A stretch of 64,000 bases of DNA from Clavibacter sp. VKM Ac-2873 (GTDB lineage Bacteria > Actinomycetota > Actinomycetes > Actinomycetales > Microbacteriaceae), in NCBI RefSeq assembly GCF_015351075.1, contig NZ_JADKRS010000003.1, positions 186,001 to 250,000 on the forward strand, given 5' to 3'. Shown here piece after piece: positions 44,382 through 52,527 of the stretch (within the stretch, counting starts at the first letter, position 1; each line of letters starts with the position of its first letter). Made by a program: the position numbers and the translations under genes. Under the pieces are notes generated by a model. The model was not told the DNA's origin, searched no databases, and saw nothing but the letters and a program-made list of their open reading frames with translations.

Positions 44382-44401
44382 TGATAGCGAGGATGCTATC
44401 A
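44382..44401. promoter_or_regulatory. Inverted repeat upstream of the HTH/nucleotidyltransferase operon
   Basis: TGATAGC (44382-44388), six bases, GCTATCA (44395-44401): perfect seven-base arms 15 bases before the XRE start. It is less GC-rich than its surroundings and would overlap the promoter, as expected for an antitoxin operator. Confidence 0.65.
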
Positions 44402-44416
44402 GAAGGCTGCGACGCG

Positions 44417-45208
44417 CTAGAGGTCCCGGCTCGCCAGCACCACGTCGGAGTCGGAGGGCGTGATCTGCACCGTGCGGATCCGATCCATCGGGAGGCTCGA
44501 GGTGGCGGCGAGCAGGCGCGACTCCGCCTGGCCCGCGCCCCAGGTGGCGACGACCGTGCGCGTGCCGTCGTCGTCGATCGCGACGAGGTCGTAGGCGCCC
44601 TGGCCGACGCCGCCGCCCGCGTAGGCGCAGCTCCAGTCGAAGCGCGTGCCCCACGGCTGGGGCGTCACGGCGAGCTGCGCGGTCACGCCCTCGGCGAGAT
44701 CGGAGCGCATGCTCACGGCGTCGGCGGGCAGGCCCACGGACAGGTCCCTGGACGGGTCCGAGGCGGGCGAGGAGGAGGCCGAGGTCGGATCAGCGACGGG
44801 CCCGCTCACGCCGGCGCGCAGCGCGGAGCCGAGGCCCGCGCCGCCGACCAGGAGCACGACGGCGGCGGCGGCGAGGATCCAGCCGCCCGTCCGACGCGAC
44901 AGCGGCACGCGCGCGGCGCCCGCGAGGGGCCGACGCCGACGACGCGGCACCCGGTGGGTCGGCGCCTCCTGCCGCAGCGCGACGGGCTGCGGGACGACGG
45001 GCGCCTCGGGCTCGTCCATGAGCGCGATCGCCTCCTCGACGGGCAGCATCCGCAGCACGCCGGGCAGGCCGGAGAACTCGACGAGGGAGCGCATGCACGC
45101 GTCGCAGCCCTCGAGGTGGGCTTCGAAGAGCGCGCGGTCGGTGGCGCTCAGGCTGCCCAGCACGTACGCGGCATCCCACTCGTGGATGTCGTCGGCGCGG
45201 TCGTTCAT
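44417..45208 (-). CDS. Zinc-finger anti-sigma factor
   Basis: 263 residues. N-terminal ZAS/zf-HC2 domain with HLEGCDACMRSL (H-x3-C-x2-C), a Pro/Arg-rich linker, one transmembrane helix around 110-128 (GGWILAAAAVVLLVGGAGLG) and an extracytoplasmic domain with two conserved residues' worth of a DUF4349/anti-sigma-K-like fold (TVVATWGAGQAESRLL). Its ATG overlaps the sigma stop in ATGA. It would hold the sigma factor until a thiol or envelope signal. Confidence 0.88.
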   Translation of the reverse strand: MNDRADDIHEWDAAYVLGSLSATDRALFEAHLEGCDACMRSLVEFSGLPGVLRMLPVEEAIALMDEPEAPVVPQPVALRQEAPTHRVPRRRRRPLAGAARVPLSRRTGGWILAAAAVVLLVGGAGLGSALRAGVSGPVADPTSASSSPASDPSRDLSVGLPADAVSMRSDLAEGVTAQLAVTPQPWGTRFDWSCAYAGGGVGQGAYDLVAIDDDGTRTVVATWGAGQAESRLLAATSSLPMDRIRTVQITPSDSDVVLASRDL

Positions 45209-45711
45209 CGGGTGACTCCTCGTTCCTGCAGGGCGAGACGGAGCGCCTTGAGCGCGTAGTGGAGGCGGGACTTGATGGTGCCGGGCGGGACGCCCTCGCG
45301 TTCCGCCGTCTCCACGACCGTGCGGCCCAGGTGGTAGCAGCTGACGACCGCGCGGCGGTGCTCGGCCGAGAGCGACGCGAGCGCCTCGGCGACGAGCAGA
45401 CGGTCGATGATGGCGTCGGACGCGTCCGCGACGGGATCCTCCGGCAGCACGTCCGTCGGCGTCTCGCGACCGCGCCAGGCACTGCGCCGGTCGTCGATCA
45501 CGAGGTTCCGCACGACGGTGAAGAGCCAGCGGCGGGCCGACTCGTCGTCCTCCGCGAGGATCGCGGGCGAGCGCCAGGCCCGCAGCAGCGCCTCCTGCAC
45601 GACGTCCTCGGCGAGCGCCGGATCGCCCGTGAGCCGAAGCGCGTACCGCTGCAACGCCGGTGCGTGCGCATCGTGCAGCGCCCGCATGCGGGCCGTGCTC
45701 TCCGTGGTCAT
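45205..45711 (-). CDS. ECF RNA polymerase sigma factor
   Basis: 168 residues with sigma2 (YALRLTGDPALAEDVVQEAL, LFTVVRNLVIDDRR) and sigma4 (AEHRRAVVSCYHLGRTVVET, PPGTIKSRLHYALKALRLAL). The group resembles SigL/SigK of mycobacteria. Its promoter carries TGAACC-N16-CGTCGT, and the same sequence precedes the yceI-like gene, so it most likely drives both. GGAGG lies before the ATG. Co-transcribed with its anti-sigma factor. Confidence 0.93.
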   Translation of the reverse strand: MTTESTARMRALHDAHAPALQRYALRLTGDPALAEDVVQEALLRAWRSPAILAEDDESARRWLFTVVRNLVIDDRRSAWRGRETPTDVLPEDPVADASDAIIDRLLVAEALASLSAEHRRAVVSCYHLGRTVVETAEREGVPPGTIKSRLHYALKALRLALQERGVTR

Positions 45712-45728
45712 CCGTGCCTCCTCCTCCC

Positions 45729-45756
45729 ACGACGAGACGGACGGCCGGATGGTTCA
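45729..45756 (-). promoter_or_regulatory. ECF-type promoter of the sigma/anti-sigma operon
   Basis: On the minus strand TGAACC (45756-45751), 16 bases, CGTCGT (45734-45729), 17 bases before the sigma ATG. It resembles SigL-group ECF promoters (TGAAC, then CGT) and equals the promoter at 45813. Confidence 0.75.
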
Positions 45757-45812
45757 CCGCTCCCGCGAATCATCTCAGGGGGAGCCGCGAACCTGGCAGG
45801 AACCTGAGCCCG

Positions 45813-45840
45813 TGAACCATCTCCGCGGCTGGTCCGTCGT
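45813..45840 (+). promoter_or_regulatory. Matching ECF-type promoter of the YceI gene
   Basis: TGAACC (45813-45818), 16 bases, CGTCGT (45835-45840). The six -35 and six -10 bases and the spacer length are identical to the sigma operon promoter, which it faces back to back. Confidence 0.75.
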
Positions 45841-45903
45841 CCCTGGTGTCGGCGCAGCCTCTCGCGGCGATCAGATGAGCACCATCCGGATCAGGAGACC
45901 CCC

Positions 45904-46596
45904 ATGCAGAAGAAGACCAAGATCATCCTCGGCACGAGCGCGGCCGTGGTGGTCGTGCTCGGTGTCAGCGCCGCCGCGTTCGGCCCCGCCTTCTACCGCG
46001 ACGTGATCGTCGGCGCCCCCGCGGCCGCCCCGTCCGTCTCGGCCGACCCCGCCGACTCCACGCTCGACACGAGCAACCTGTCCGGCGAGTGGCAGATCGG
46101 CACCGGCAGCACCGCCGGCTACCGCGTCGCCGAGGTGCTCAACGGCACCGACGTGACCGTCGTCGGCAAGACCGAGGACGTCACCGGCAGCATCACCGTC
46201 GACGGATCCACCCTCTCGGCCGCGACCGTGAAGGTCGACGTCGCGAGCATCGCCACCGACGCGGCCCCCCGCGACGAGTACTTCCGCAGCACCGCCATGG
46301 AGGTCTCGAAGTACCCGGACGCGACCTTCATGCTGACCCAGCCCGTCGACGCGGCCGTGCCCGCCGACGGCCAGGTCGCGACGGTCCAGGCGACCGGCGA
46401 GCTGACCATGCACGGCGTGACGCAGACCGTCACCGTGCCGCTGCAGGCCGCGCTCTCGGGCGGCGGCGTGCAGGTGAGCGGATCCATCCCCGTCACCTTC
46501 TCCGACTACGGCGTCCAGGCCCCGAGCCTCGGCTTCGTGAGCGTCGAGGACAAGGGCACGGTCGAGTTCCTGGTGTCGGCCACGCCGACGAAGTAG
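45904..46596 (+). CDS. YceI family periplasmic/secreted protein
   Basis: 230 residues. An N-terminal signal-anchor (IILGTSAAVVVVLGVSAAAF) is followed by a linker and a YceI domain: WQIGTGSTAGYRVAEVLNGT, then AATVKVDVASIATDAAPRDE, YFRSTAMEVSKYPDATFML and ELTMHGVTQTVTVPL. YceI lipocalin-like barrels bind isoprenoid lipids and are often tied to envelope or oxidative stress. AGGAG lies before the ATG. Likely target of the divergent ECF sigma factor. Confidence 0.93.
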   Translation: MQKKTKIILGTSAAVVVVLGVSAAAFGPAFYRDVIVGAPAAAPSVSADPADSTLDTSNLSGEWQIGTGSTAGYRVAEVLNGTDVTVVGKTEDVTGSITVDGSTLSAATVKVDVASIATDAAPRDEYFRSTAMEVSKYPDATFMLTQPVDAAVPADGQVATVQATGELTMHGVTQTVTVPLQAALSGGGVQVSGSIPVTFSDYGVQAPSLGFVSVEDKGTVEFLVSATPTK

Positions 46597-46630
46597 CCGT
46601 CGGCGCGGCCATCGGGCCGTGCGGGACGGG

Positions 46631-46669
46631 AGGGGAGGAGGAGCGCATCCGGGTCGCGCCTCCTCCCCT
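46631..46669. terminator. Bidirectional hairpin terminator
   Basis: AGGGGAGGAGG pairs with CCTCCTCCCCT around an inner GCGC-containing loop, followed by T and C. It lies between the convergent YceI and HIT genes. Confidence 0.7.
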
Positions 46670-46709
46670 TCGTGCGTCCCGGGCTAGCCGGCCGAGCGCA
46701 CGACCGCGG

Positions 46710-47189
46710 TCAGCGGCCAGAGGCTCTGCTCGAAGGCAGCGCGTCGCCCAGCAGGCGCGCGAACGGCGCGCGGTCCTCCGGGGTCGCGAAGCCGGGCAGC
46801 GGCGCGGATCCGTAGAGGTCGTCGTCCGCGTAGCGCGGGAAGACGTGGACGTGGAGGTGCCACACGTCCTGGCCGCCCGCGGTCTCGTTGTGCTGCCGGA
46901 TCGAGATGCCCGCGCAGCCGTAGGACGCGCGCATCGCGACGGCGACCTCCTGGACGAGGTCCATCACGGCGTGCAGGTCGGCGGGCGTCACGGAGTAGAG
47001 GTCGCGGACGTGGATCCGCGGGATCACCAGGGCGTGCCCGCGGTTGCGCGGCCACCAGCGCGGCGCGATGACGGCGATCGCGCGGTCGCGCTCGGCCACC
47101 ACGTCCTGGGGCAGCGGCGCGACCATCGGCGCGTCGTCGAGCAGCGCGCAGAACGGGCAGGGCGCCTCGACGTCTCCCGGCCCGCTCAC
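46710..47189 (-). CDS. HIT family nucleotide hydrolase
   Basis: 159 residues. The histidine triad HLHVHVFPR (H-x-H-x-H) is present, with an N-terminal CPFC zinc-like pair. HIT proteins hydrolyse AMP-linked or Ap4A-type nucleotides. GTG 47189 overlaps the TetR stop (GTGA), so it is made with that regulator although no functional link is evident. Confidence 0.9.
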   Translation of the reverse strand: MSGPGDVEAPCPFCALLDDAPMVAPLPQDVVAERDRAIAVIAPRWWPRNRGHALVIPRIHVRDLYSVTPADLHAVMDLVQEVAVAMRASYGCAGISIRQHNETAGGQDVWHLHVHVFPRYADDDLYGSAPLPGFATPEDRAPFARLLGDALPSSRASGR

Positions 47190-47797
47190 GAGGACGACGC
47201 CCCGAGCAGCGCCCGGGCCGCGTCGCGCGCGGCCGCCATCGGGCGGGCGAACGTCCCCATGCCGAGCGTCACGAGGCCACCCTCGTAGAGCAGCATCAGC
47301 GTGCGGGAGGTGGCGGCCGGATCCGGCACCGCGGCCTCGCGGCACAGGTCCCGGAGCAGCTCGAGCAGCCACGCCTTCTGCCGCATCACCTCGGGGAGCA
47401 CGTCGTGGCCGTCGTCCTCGTCGCCGAGGTCGCCGGCGCCGAGCTCCGCGCGCGCGTTGATCGCGCTGCAGCCCTTGGGCGTGTTCGCGTCGGCCCAGGT
47501 GACGGCCGCGTCGAACACCGCCAGCACCCGGTCGATCCCGGGGTCCGGCGTGCGGGCGAGTCGCGCCGCGAGATGCTCGCGCCAGCGGGCGTCGCGGTGC
47601 TGCAGGTACGCCACCACGAGCTGCTCCTTGGAGCCGAAGCGGTCGTAGATCGTCTTCTTGGTGACCCCGGCGGCCGCGGCCACGGCGTCGACGCCGACCA
47701 CGTGGATCCCCCGCGCGTAGAAGAGCTCGGACGCCGCGTCGAGCACGCGGCGGGCGCCGGGGGTGAGCGGGGCGAGGTCGGGGACGGCGGTGCGCAT
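47186..47797 (-). CDS. TetR family regulator of the divergent EamA transporter
   Basis: 203 residues. HTH: VLDAASELFYARGIHVVGVD, then AVAAAAGVTKKTIYDRFGSK. C-terminal ligand domain with TSRTLMLLYEGGLVTLG. ATG 47797 follows TATATT by exactly six bases (leaderless). Two copies of a 16-base operator lie in the divergent region. It probably represses itself, the HIT gene and the EamA transporter. Confidence 0.92.
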   Translation of the reverse strand: MRTAVPDLAPLTPGARRVLDAASELFYARGIHVVGVDAVAAAAGVTKKTIYDRFGSKEQLVVAYLQHRDARWREHLAARLARTPDPGIDRVLAVFDAAVTWADANTPKGCSAINARAELGAGDLGDEDDGHDVLPEVMRQKAWLLELLRDLCREAAVPDPAATSRTLMLLYEGGLVTLGMGTFARPMAAARDAARALLGASSS

Positions 47798-47805
47798 GCG
47801 TCGAA

Positions 47806-47821
47806 TATACCGGTCTGTATA
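47806..47821. promoter_or_regulatory. TetR operator copy 1
   Basis: TATACCGGTCTGTATA: TATAC and GTATA arms around CGGTCT. It overlaps the -10 boxes of both divergent genes: TATATT of the regulator and TATAGT of the transporter. Confidence 0.7.
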
Positions 47822-47830
47822 GTCGAGCCC

Positions 47831-48850
47831 ATGATGAGTAGACAGATCGGTATACCTCGGCGGCTCGTGACGTCCGCCGCCGCCGCGGGCTTCGTGCTCG
47901 CGTGGAGCTCGGGCTTCCTCATCGCGGCCGTCGGCACGGTCGAGGTGCCCGCGACGACGCTGCTCGTCTGGCGGTTCGCGCCGCTCGCCGTGCTGCTCGT
48001 GGGTCTCGTCGTCGTGACGGGCGCGGCCCGCGGGATCGCCCCGCGGACGCTCGGGCGCCAGGCGCTCATCGGCGCGTGCGCGCAGCTCGGCTACTGCGCG
48101 TTCGTCTACGCGGCGATCGGCGCGGGGATCGCGACCGGCACGACGGCCCTCATCGACGCCGTGCAGCCGCTCGTCGTCGCGACGCTCGTCGGGCCTCTCC
48201 TCGGGCTGCGCGTGCGCGGCGCGCAGTGGGCCGGGCTCGCGCTCGGCGCCGTCGGCGTGGTGCTCGTGGTGCGGTCGCAGGCGGGGGCGGCGGACGCGGA
48301 TCCGGTCGCCTACCTGCTGCCCGCGGCGGCGATGGCGTGCCTCGTCGCCGGCACGTTCCTCGAGCGCCGGTCGCACGGGCGGCCGCCCGTGCTCGTGACG
48401 CTGACCGTGCACGTCGTCGTCACGACGGTCGCGCTCGTGGTCGCCGCGGTGGCGACCGGCACGCTGGTGCCGCCCGCGGATCCGGCGTTCTGGATCACCA
48501 CGGTGGTCGCCGCGCTCGTGCCGACCCTCGCCGCCTACGGGCTGTACTGGTGGCTGCTCGAGCGGGTCGGGATCACGGCGCTCAACGCGCTGCTGTTCCT
48601 GGTCGCGCCGACGACCGCGGTGGCGGGCGCGCTGCTGCTCGGGGAGCGGATCACGCCGGTCACGCTCGCGGGGTTCGCGCTGTGCGGCGCGGGCGTGGCG
48701 GCGGTGCTCGCGTCGGAGGCGCGGCGGGCGACCGCGGCGCCCGACGGGGACTCCGCGGACACCGGGCACGCGGACGACCACCCCAGTCCGGGTGCGGATC
48801 GTCGCGAGCCGGCCACCCGGGCCGCGAGACGCCCTAGCGTCGGGGCATGA
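47831..48850 (+). CDS. EamA/DMT family transporter
   Basis: 339 residues with ten transmembrane segments in two EamA halves (AGFVLAWSSGFLIAAVGTVE, LGERITPVTLAGFALCGAGV). It exports or takes up metabolites or drugs; substrate unknown. ATG 47831 follows TATAGT by seven bases and has a second ATG three bases on. The N-terminal codons contain operator copy 2. Its stop overlaps the lipoprotein start (ATGA). The C-terminal 45 residues are a charged tail. Confidence 0.9.
   Translation: MMSRQIGIPRRLVTSAAAAGFVLAWSSGFLIAAVGTVEVPATTLLVWRFAPLAVLLVGLVVVTGAARGIAPRTLGRQALIGACAQLGYCAFVYAAIGAGIATGTTALIDAVQPLVVATLVGPLLGLRVRGAQWAGLALGAVGVVLVVRSQAGAADADPVAYLLPAAAMACLVAGTFLERRSHGRPPVLVTLTVHVVVTTVALVVAAVATGTLVPPADPAFWITTVVAALVPTLAAYGLYWWLLERVGITALNALLFLVAPTTAVAGALLLGERITPVTLAGFALCGAGVAAVLASEARRATAAPDGDSADTGHADDHPSPGADRREPATRAARRPSVGA
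47839..47854. promoter_or_regulatory. TetR operator copy 2 (inside the transporter gene)
   Basis: On the minus strand TATACCGATCTGTCTA, matching copy 1 at 14 of 16 positions in the opposite direction. It covers codons 3-8 of the EamA gene, where it could act as a roadblock. Confidence 0.6.
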
Positions 48851-49419
48851 GCGCTCCGCGGACCACCGTCGGCTGGGTGGCGGTGTGCGCGGCCGCCGTC
48901 CTCACGATGAGCGGGTGCGCGTTGCCCAGCGGGGCGGGCGGGCTCGCGTCGGAGGACCCGCCGATCATCCTGCCGACGTCCACGGCGACGCCGACACCGA
49001 CCGTCGACCCCGAGGAGGGCGGCTTCACGGAATGCGCGGACGCCTCCCCCGCCGCGCTCGCCGCCGTGAACGCGAGCATCGCCGCGCATCCCGGGCCTTC
49101 CCCGGGCCTCCACCTCGACGGTCTCGAGACCGTCTGGGACGCGGACGAGGAGGTCTGGACGCTGGCCGGCATGGTGGGCCCGATGGGCGAGCCCGTGAGC
49201 TCCACGTCCGGGCACATGGTGGCGCTCTGGGCGACGGACCAGGATCCGACCCGCGAGGACTTCGCGGGCACGATCTGGTCGGCCGTCAACGGGTCCGACA
49301 TGGTCTCCGACGCCCCGCGTCTCGAATCGTTCCGACCACTGACCATGGACGACCCCGACCCGGCGGGGCTCTGGTGCAGCGACCTCTACCCGGAGGCGGA
49401 CGGCGGCACAGGCGGCTGA
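48847..49419 (+). CDS. Lipoprotein of unknown function
   Basis: 190 residues. Signal peptide with lipobox MSGC (Cys24) and then a Pro/Thr-rich linker of about 30 residues; the mature domain (AAVNASIAAHPGPSPGLHLD, VWTLAGMVGP) is not recognised. ATG overlaps the EamA stop and also lies six bases after TAGCGT, so it can be made by itself. Convergent overlap of 34 bases with the kinase gene. Confidence 0.8.
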   Translation: MSAPRTTVGWVAVCAAAVLTMSGCALPSGAGGLASEDPPIILPTSTATPTPTVDPEEGGFTECADASPAALAAVNASIAAHPGPSPGLHLDGLETVWDADEEVWTLAGMVGPMGEPVSSTSGHMVALWATDQDPTREDFAGTIWSAVNGSDMVSDAPRLESFRPLTMDDPDPAGLWCSDLYPEADGGTGG

Positions 49420-49976
49420 TCCGCCGCCGGCAGCCCGCGCAACCACACGTCGACCTCGCGGGTCGAGCGCAGCCGCACGATCCGGAGGTGCGGGTGCTCG
49501 ACGGCTGCGAGCACGACGCGCTTGCGCGTCTTCGCGCGACCGCGCCACCCCCAGCGCACGATGTGGTCGGGGTCGGTGAGGACGGTGCGCATCGGCGGCT
49601 CGACGTTGCCGTGCCAGAGCGGCTCGCGGCGCCAGCGGCGGACGACCGTGCGGCGGATCAGCCGCCCCATCTGCACGTCGACGGGCAGGTCCAGCCAGAC
49701 GAGGGTGTCGGCGCGCGACGGCAGCAGATCCCCGAGCTGGGTCGTGTACTGCCACTCGGTGACCCACGCGTCGCGCGACGAGAAGGCCTCGACGTCGGCG
49801 TGGAAGGTGGGCAGCTCCGTCCAGTCGGGGCCGTGGAAGAGGGAGTCCATCTCGGTGTGCGGGAGGCCCGTGCGCTCCTGGATGCGCCGGGCCAACGTGG
49901 TCTTGCCGGCTCCCGATGGCCCGCCGATGAGGATGCGCCGGGCGGGCGGATCCAGGCGCTGGAGGGGTCCGAGCAT
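49386..49976 (-). CDS. P-loop kinase-like protein (FlaR/topology-modulation type)
   Basis: 196 residues. Walker A GGPSGAGKTT at residues 18-27, a lid region rich in Arg (GRLIRRTVVRRWRREPLWHG) and a small C-terminal extension. Members of this adenylate kinase-like group are annotated as DNA topology modulation protein; the substrate is unknown. ATG 49976 lies six bases after TAGGAT (leaderless). Divergent from the GH95 gene. Confidence 0.8.
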   Translation of the reverse strand: MLGPLQRLDPPARRILIGGPSGAGKTTLARRIQERTGLPHTEMDSLFHGPDWTELPTFHADVEAFSSRDAWVTEWQYTTQLGDLLPSRADTLVWLDLPVDVQMGRLIRRTVVRRWRREPLWHGNVEPPMRTVLTDPDHIVRWGWRGRAKTRKRVVLAAVEHPHLRIVRLRSTREVDVWLRGLPAADQPPVPPSASG

Positions 49977-50073
49977 CTCGCGATCCTAGGGCGGGCGGGC
50001 GGAGCCCCGTCGGGATGCGCCCCCACCCTCCCTCCCGACGTGACGACCCGGTACCGTGGTGCCGCCCCCGGGC

Positions 50074-52527
50074 ATGGACGCCGACCGGAAGGACCCGATC
50101 ATCGGATCGCCCTCGCGCGACGACGCGCACCACTCCCCCGTCTTCACGACCGCGACCTCGGCGCCGACCTGGGAGGAGGGGATCCTCGTCGGCAGCGGAC
50201 GCGTCGGCGCCGTCGCGCACGGGCCGGCCGACGCGATCACCGTCTCCCTCGCGCACGAGCGCTGGTTCCCGCCGGTGAACCCGCGGCCGCACGCTCCCGA
50301 TCTCCGGCCCCGCATCGACGCCATCCGCCGCGCGCTCCTCGACGGCGACCCGGACACGGCGACCGCCGAGCTGATGGCGGGCGCGCGGGACAGCGGCTAC
50401 GGCGACGACCTCGTCTGGACGGATCCGCTCGGCATCTGCGCGACCGTCGTGATCCGCACCCCCGGCGGCGTCGCGGGCACGCGGCGCACCATGGACCCGG
50501 TCGGGGGCGAGTCCGCGATCGCGTGGACCGACCTCGCCGGCGGCCGCCACGCGCTGCGCCTCCTCGCGCCGCGCGACGGGGAGGCCTGCTGGCTGGCGCT
50601 CGAATCCGACCGGGAGACCGAGGCGGTCGTCGAGCTCGGCCTCGGCGCGGGCGACGCGTCGGCCCTCGTCACGGGCGGGCCGGACGCGTCCGCCGCGGTG
50701 CGCGCGACCGTGGCGGGAGGGGCGCGCGGGATCCTCACGGCCGAGGCCCGCGCGGGCGACGCCGCGCTGCGGACGGTCACGGCGGTCGACGCGGGCGACC
50801 CGGGCAGCGCGTGGGAGGTCGACGGCGGATCCGCGCGCGCGACCGTCCGCACCGGCCCGGGCGCGACGCGGCTGCTGCGCCTGGCCGTCGCGACGGGTCC
50901 GGCCGCCGCGGATCCCACGCCCGACGGCCCTCCGGAGCCCGTGTCCGCGTGGGACGACCTGCGCGCCGCCCAGCGCGCGACGCACGGCGCCCTCGTCGGC
51001 GCATCCGCCCTCGACCTCGGCGGCGCGACGCCCGCGGGCGACGGCGCCGACCCCACCACCGAGGACCTCTGGGCCGCGGCGCGCGCGGGCGATCCCGCCG
51101 CCCGCCGCCGCGTCGTCGAGGTCGCCTACCTCAGCGGTCGCGCCGCGATCGTCTCCTCCACCGGCGAGCTGCCCGCGACGCTGCAGGGCGTGTGGCAGGG
51201 CACCTGGCGCCCGGCCTGGTCGGCGGACTACACGCTCAACGGCAACGTGCAGAACGGCGGCATCGCGAGCCTCATCCCCACCGGCACGCCCGAGCTCGCC
51301 CGGAGCCTCCTCGAGCTGGTGCTCCCCCACCTCGACGACTTCCGCGAGAACGCGCGCCGCGTGTACGGCGCCGAGGGCATGCTGCTGCCGGCGCGCATGT
51401 CCACGCACGGCCGGGCCGACCACTTCGACGCCGACTACCCGATGCCGTTCTGGCAGGGCTGCGGCGGCTGGATCCTCCGCGTCGCGGCCGACCTCGTCGC
51501 CACCACCGGCGACCGCGGCATCGTCGACGACCGGCTGTGGGAGCTGGCCCGCGGGGTGCTGCGCTTCGCCGAGACCGCGACCGTGATGGTCGACGGGGTG
51601 CGGCGCCTCGTCCCCTCCTACTCGCCGGAGAACACCCCCGGCGGCGAGCGCGTGCCGGCCGCCACCGACGCGACCATGGACGTCGCGATCCTCCGCGACG
51701 CCGCCCGCGCCACGGCCCTCCTCGGCCGGGCCCGCGGCGACTCCTCGCTCGACGCACGCTGGGCCGCCGTGGTCCGCGACCTGCCGCCCTACCGCGTGGC
51801 CGACGACGGCACGCTCGCCGAGTGGCTGGATCCGCGCTGGCCCGAGCGGATCGCGCACCGCCACGCGTCCCAGCTCCACCCGCTCGGGGACGAGGCGGAT
51901 CCGGCGTTCGTCGGCGACGGGGACGCGGCCGTCCGCCTCCGCGCCGCGGCCGCGCGGACCGTCGCCGCGAAGATCGCGTGGCGCGCGGAGGACCCGACCG
52001 CGTCTCCCGGCCGGATGGTGATGGCGTTCGGCCTGGTGCAGGTGGGGCTCGCGGCGGCGGTCCTCGGCGACGGCGCGTCCGCGCTCACGTGCGTCGAGTG
52101 GCTCGCCGTCGACCACTGGAGCCCGACCCTCACGACCCGGCACGACGCGGGCCGCCTCTTCAACCTCGACGCGAGCGGCGGCCTGCCCGCGCTCGTGGCG
52201 GCGATGCTGCTCGGGTCCGACGCGGCCTCGCTCGCGGTCCTCCCCGCGCTGCCGGCGGCGTGGGCGCGCGGATCCGTCAGCGGGCTCCGCGCGCGCGGCG
52301 GGCTGGTCGTCGACCGGCTCGACTGGGATCCGGAGGGCGCGTCCCTCGTGGTGCGGCGCGTGCCGGGCGCGGAGTGGCTGGCGCCCGCGGACGGCACGAC
52401 GCTGCGGTTGCCGCGGGCGGCGACGGTGCGGGTGGACGGGCGCGAGCACGACGCCGACGAGCGCATCGCGTTCGGCACGCGGCCGTTCCGGATCGAGCTC
52501 CGGTGGCTGCCCGAGCCCGTACCGTGA
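50074..52527 (+). CDS. GH95-like glycosidase (alpha-L-fucosidase/galactosidase group)
   Basis: 817 residues. An N-terminal beta domain (EEGILVGSGRVGAVAHG), then an (alpha/alpha)6 barrel with LQGVWQGTWRPAWSADYTLN followed by GNVQNGGIAS, PSYSPENTPGG, and a later RHASQLHPLG stretch. These match the GH95 pattern LQGxW..W.SDYT. The catalytic pair is expected in the SPEN and nearby Asn/Asp segments. No signal peptide. ATG 50074 is preferred; GTG codons at 50056/50059 overlap the TACCGT -10 box. Overlaps the next gene by four bases. Confidence 0.87.
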   Translation: MDADRKDPIIGSPSRDDAHHSPVFTTATSAPTWEEGILVGSGRVGAVAHGPADAITVSLAHERWFPPVNPRPHAPDLRPRIDAIRRALLDGDPDTATAELMAGARDSGYGDDLVWTDPLGICATVVIRTPGGVAGTRRTMDPVGGESAIAWTDLAGGRHALRLLAPRDGEACWLALESDRETEAVVELGLGAGDASALVTGGPDASAAVRATVAGGARGILTAEARAGDAALRTVTAVDAGDPGSAWEVDGGSARATVRTGPGATRLLRLAVATGPAAADPTPDGPPEPVSAWDDLRAAQRATHGALVGASALDLGGATPAGDGADPTTEDLWAAARAGDPAARRRVVEVAYLSGRAAIVSSTGELPATLQGVWQGTWRPAWSADYTLNGNVQNGGIASLIPTGTPELARSLLELVLPHLDDFRENARRVYGAEGMLLPARMSTHGRADHFDADYPMPFWQGCGGWILRVAADLVATTGDRGIVDDRLWELARGVLRFAETATVMVDGVRRLVPSYSPENTPGGERVPAATDATMDVAILRDAARATALLGRARGDSSLDARWAAVVRDLPPYRVADDGTLAEWLDPRWPERIAHRHASQLHPLGDEADPAFVGDGDAAVRLRAAAARTVAAKIAWRAEDPTASPGRMVMAFGLVQVGLAAAVLGDGASALTCVEWLAVDHWSPTLTTRHDAGRLFNLDASGGLPALVAAMLLGSDAASLAVLPALPAAWARGSVSGLRARGGLVVDRLDWDPEGASLVVRRVPGAEWLAPADGTTLRLPRAATVRVDGREHDADERIAFGTRPFRIELRWLPEPVP

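Noticed and set aside
48535-52449. A very long open frame on the minus strand opposite the GH95 and EamA genes
   Set aside because: Its translation is low-complexity Arg/Ala/Gly/Asp text, as expected for a shadow of GC-rich genes; the plus-strand proteins have real motifs.
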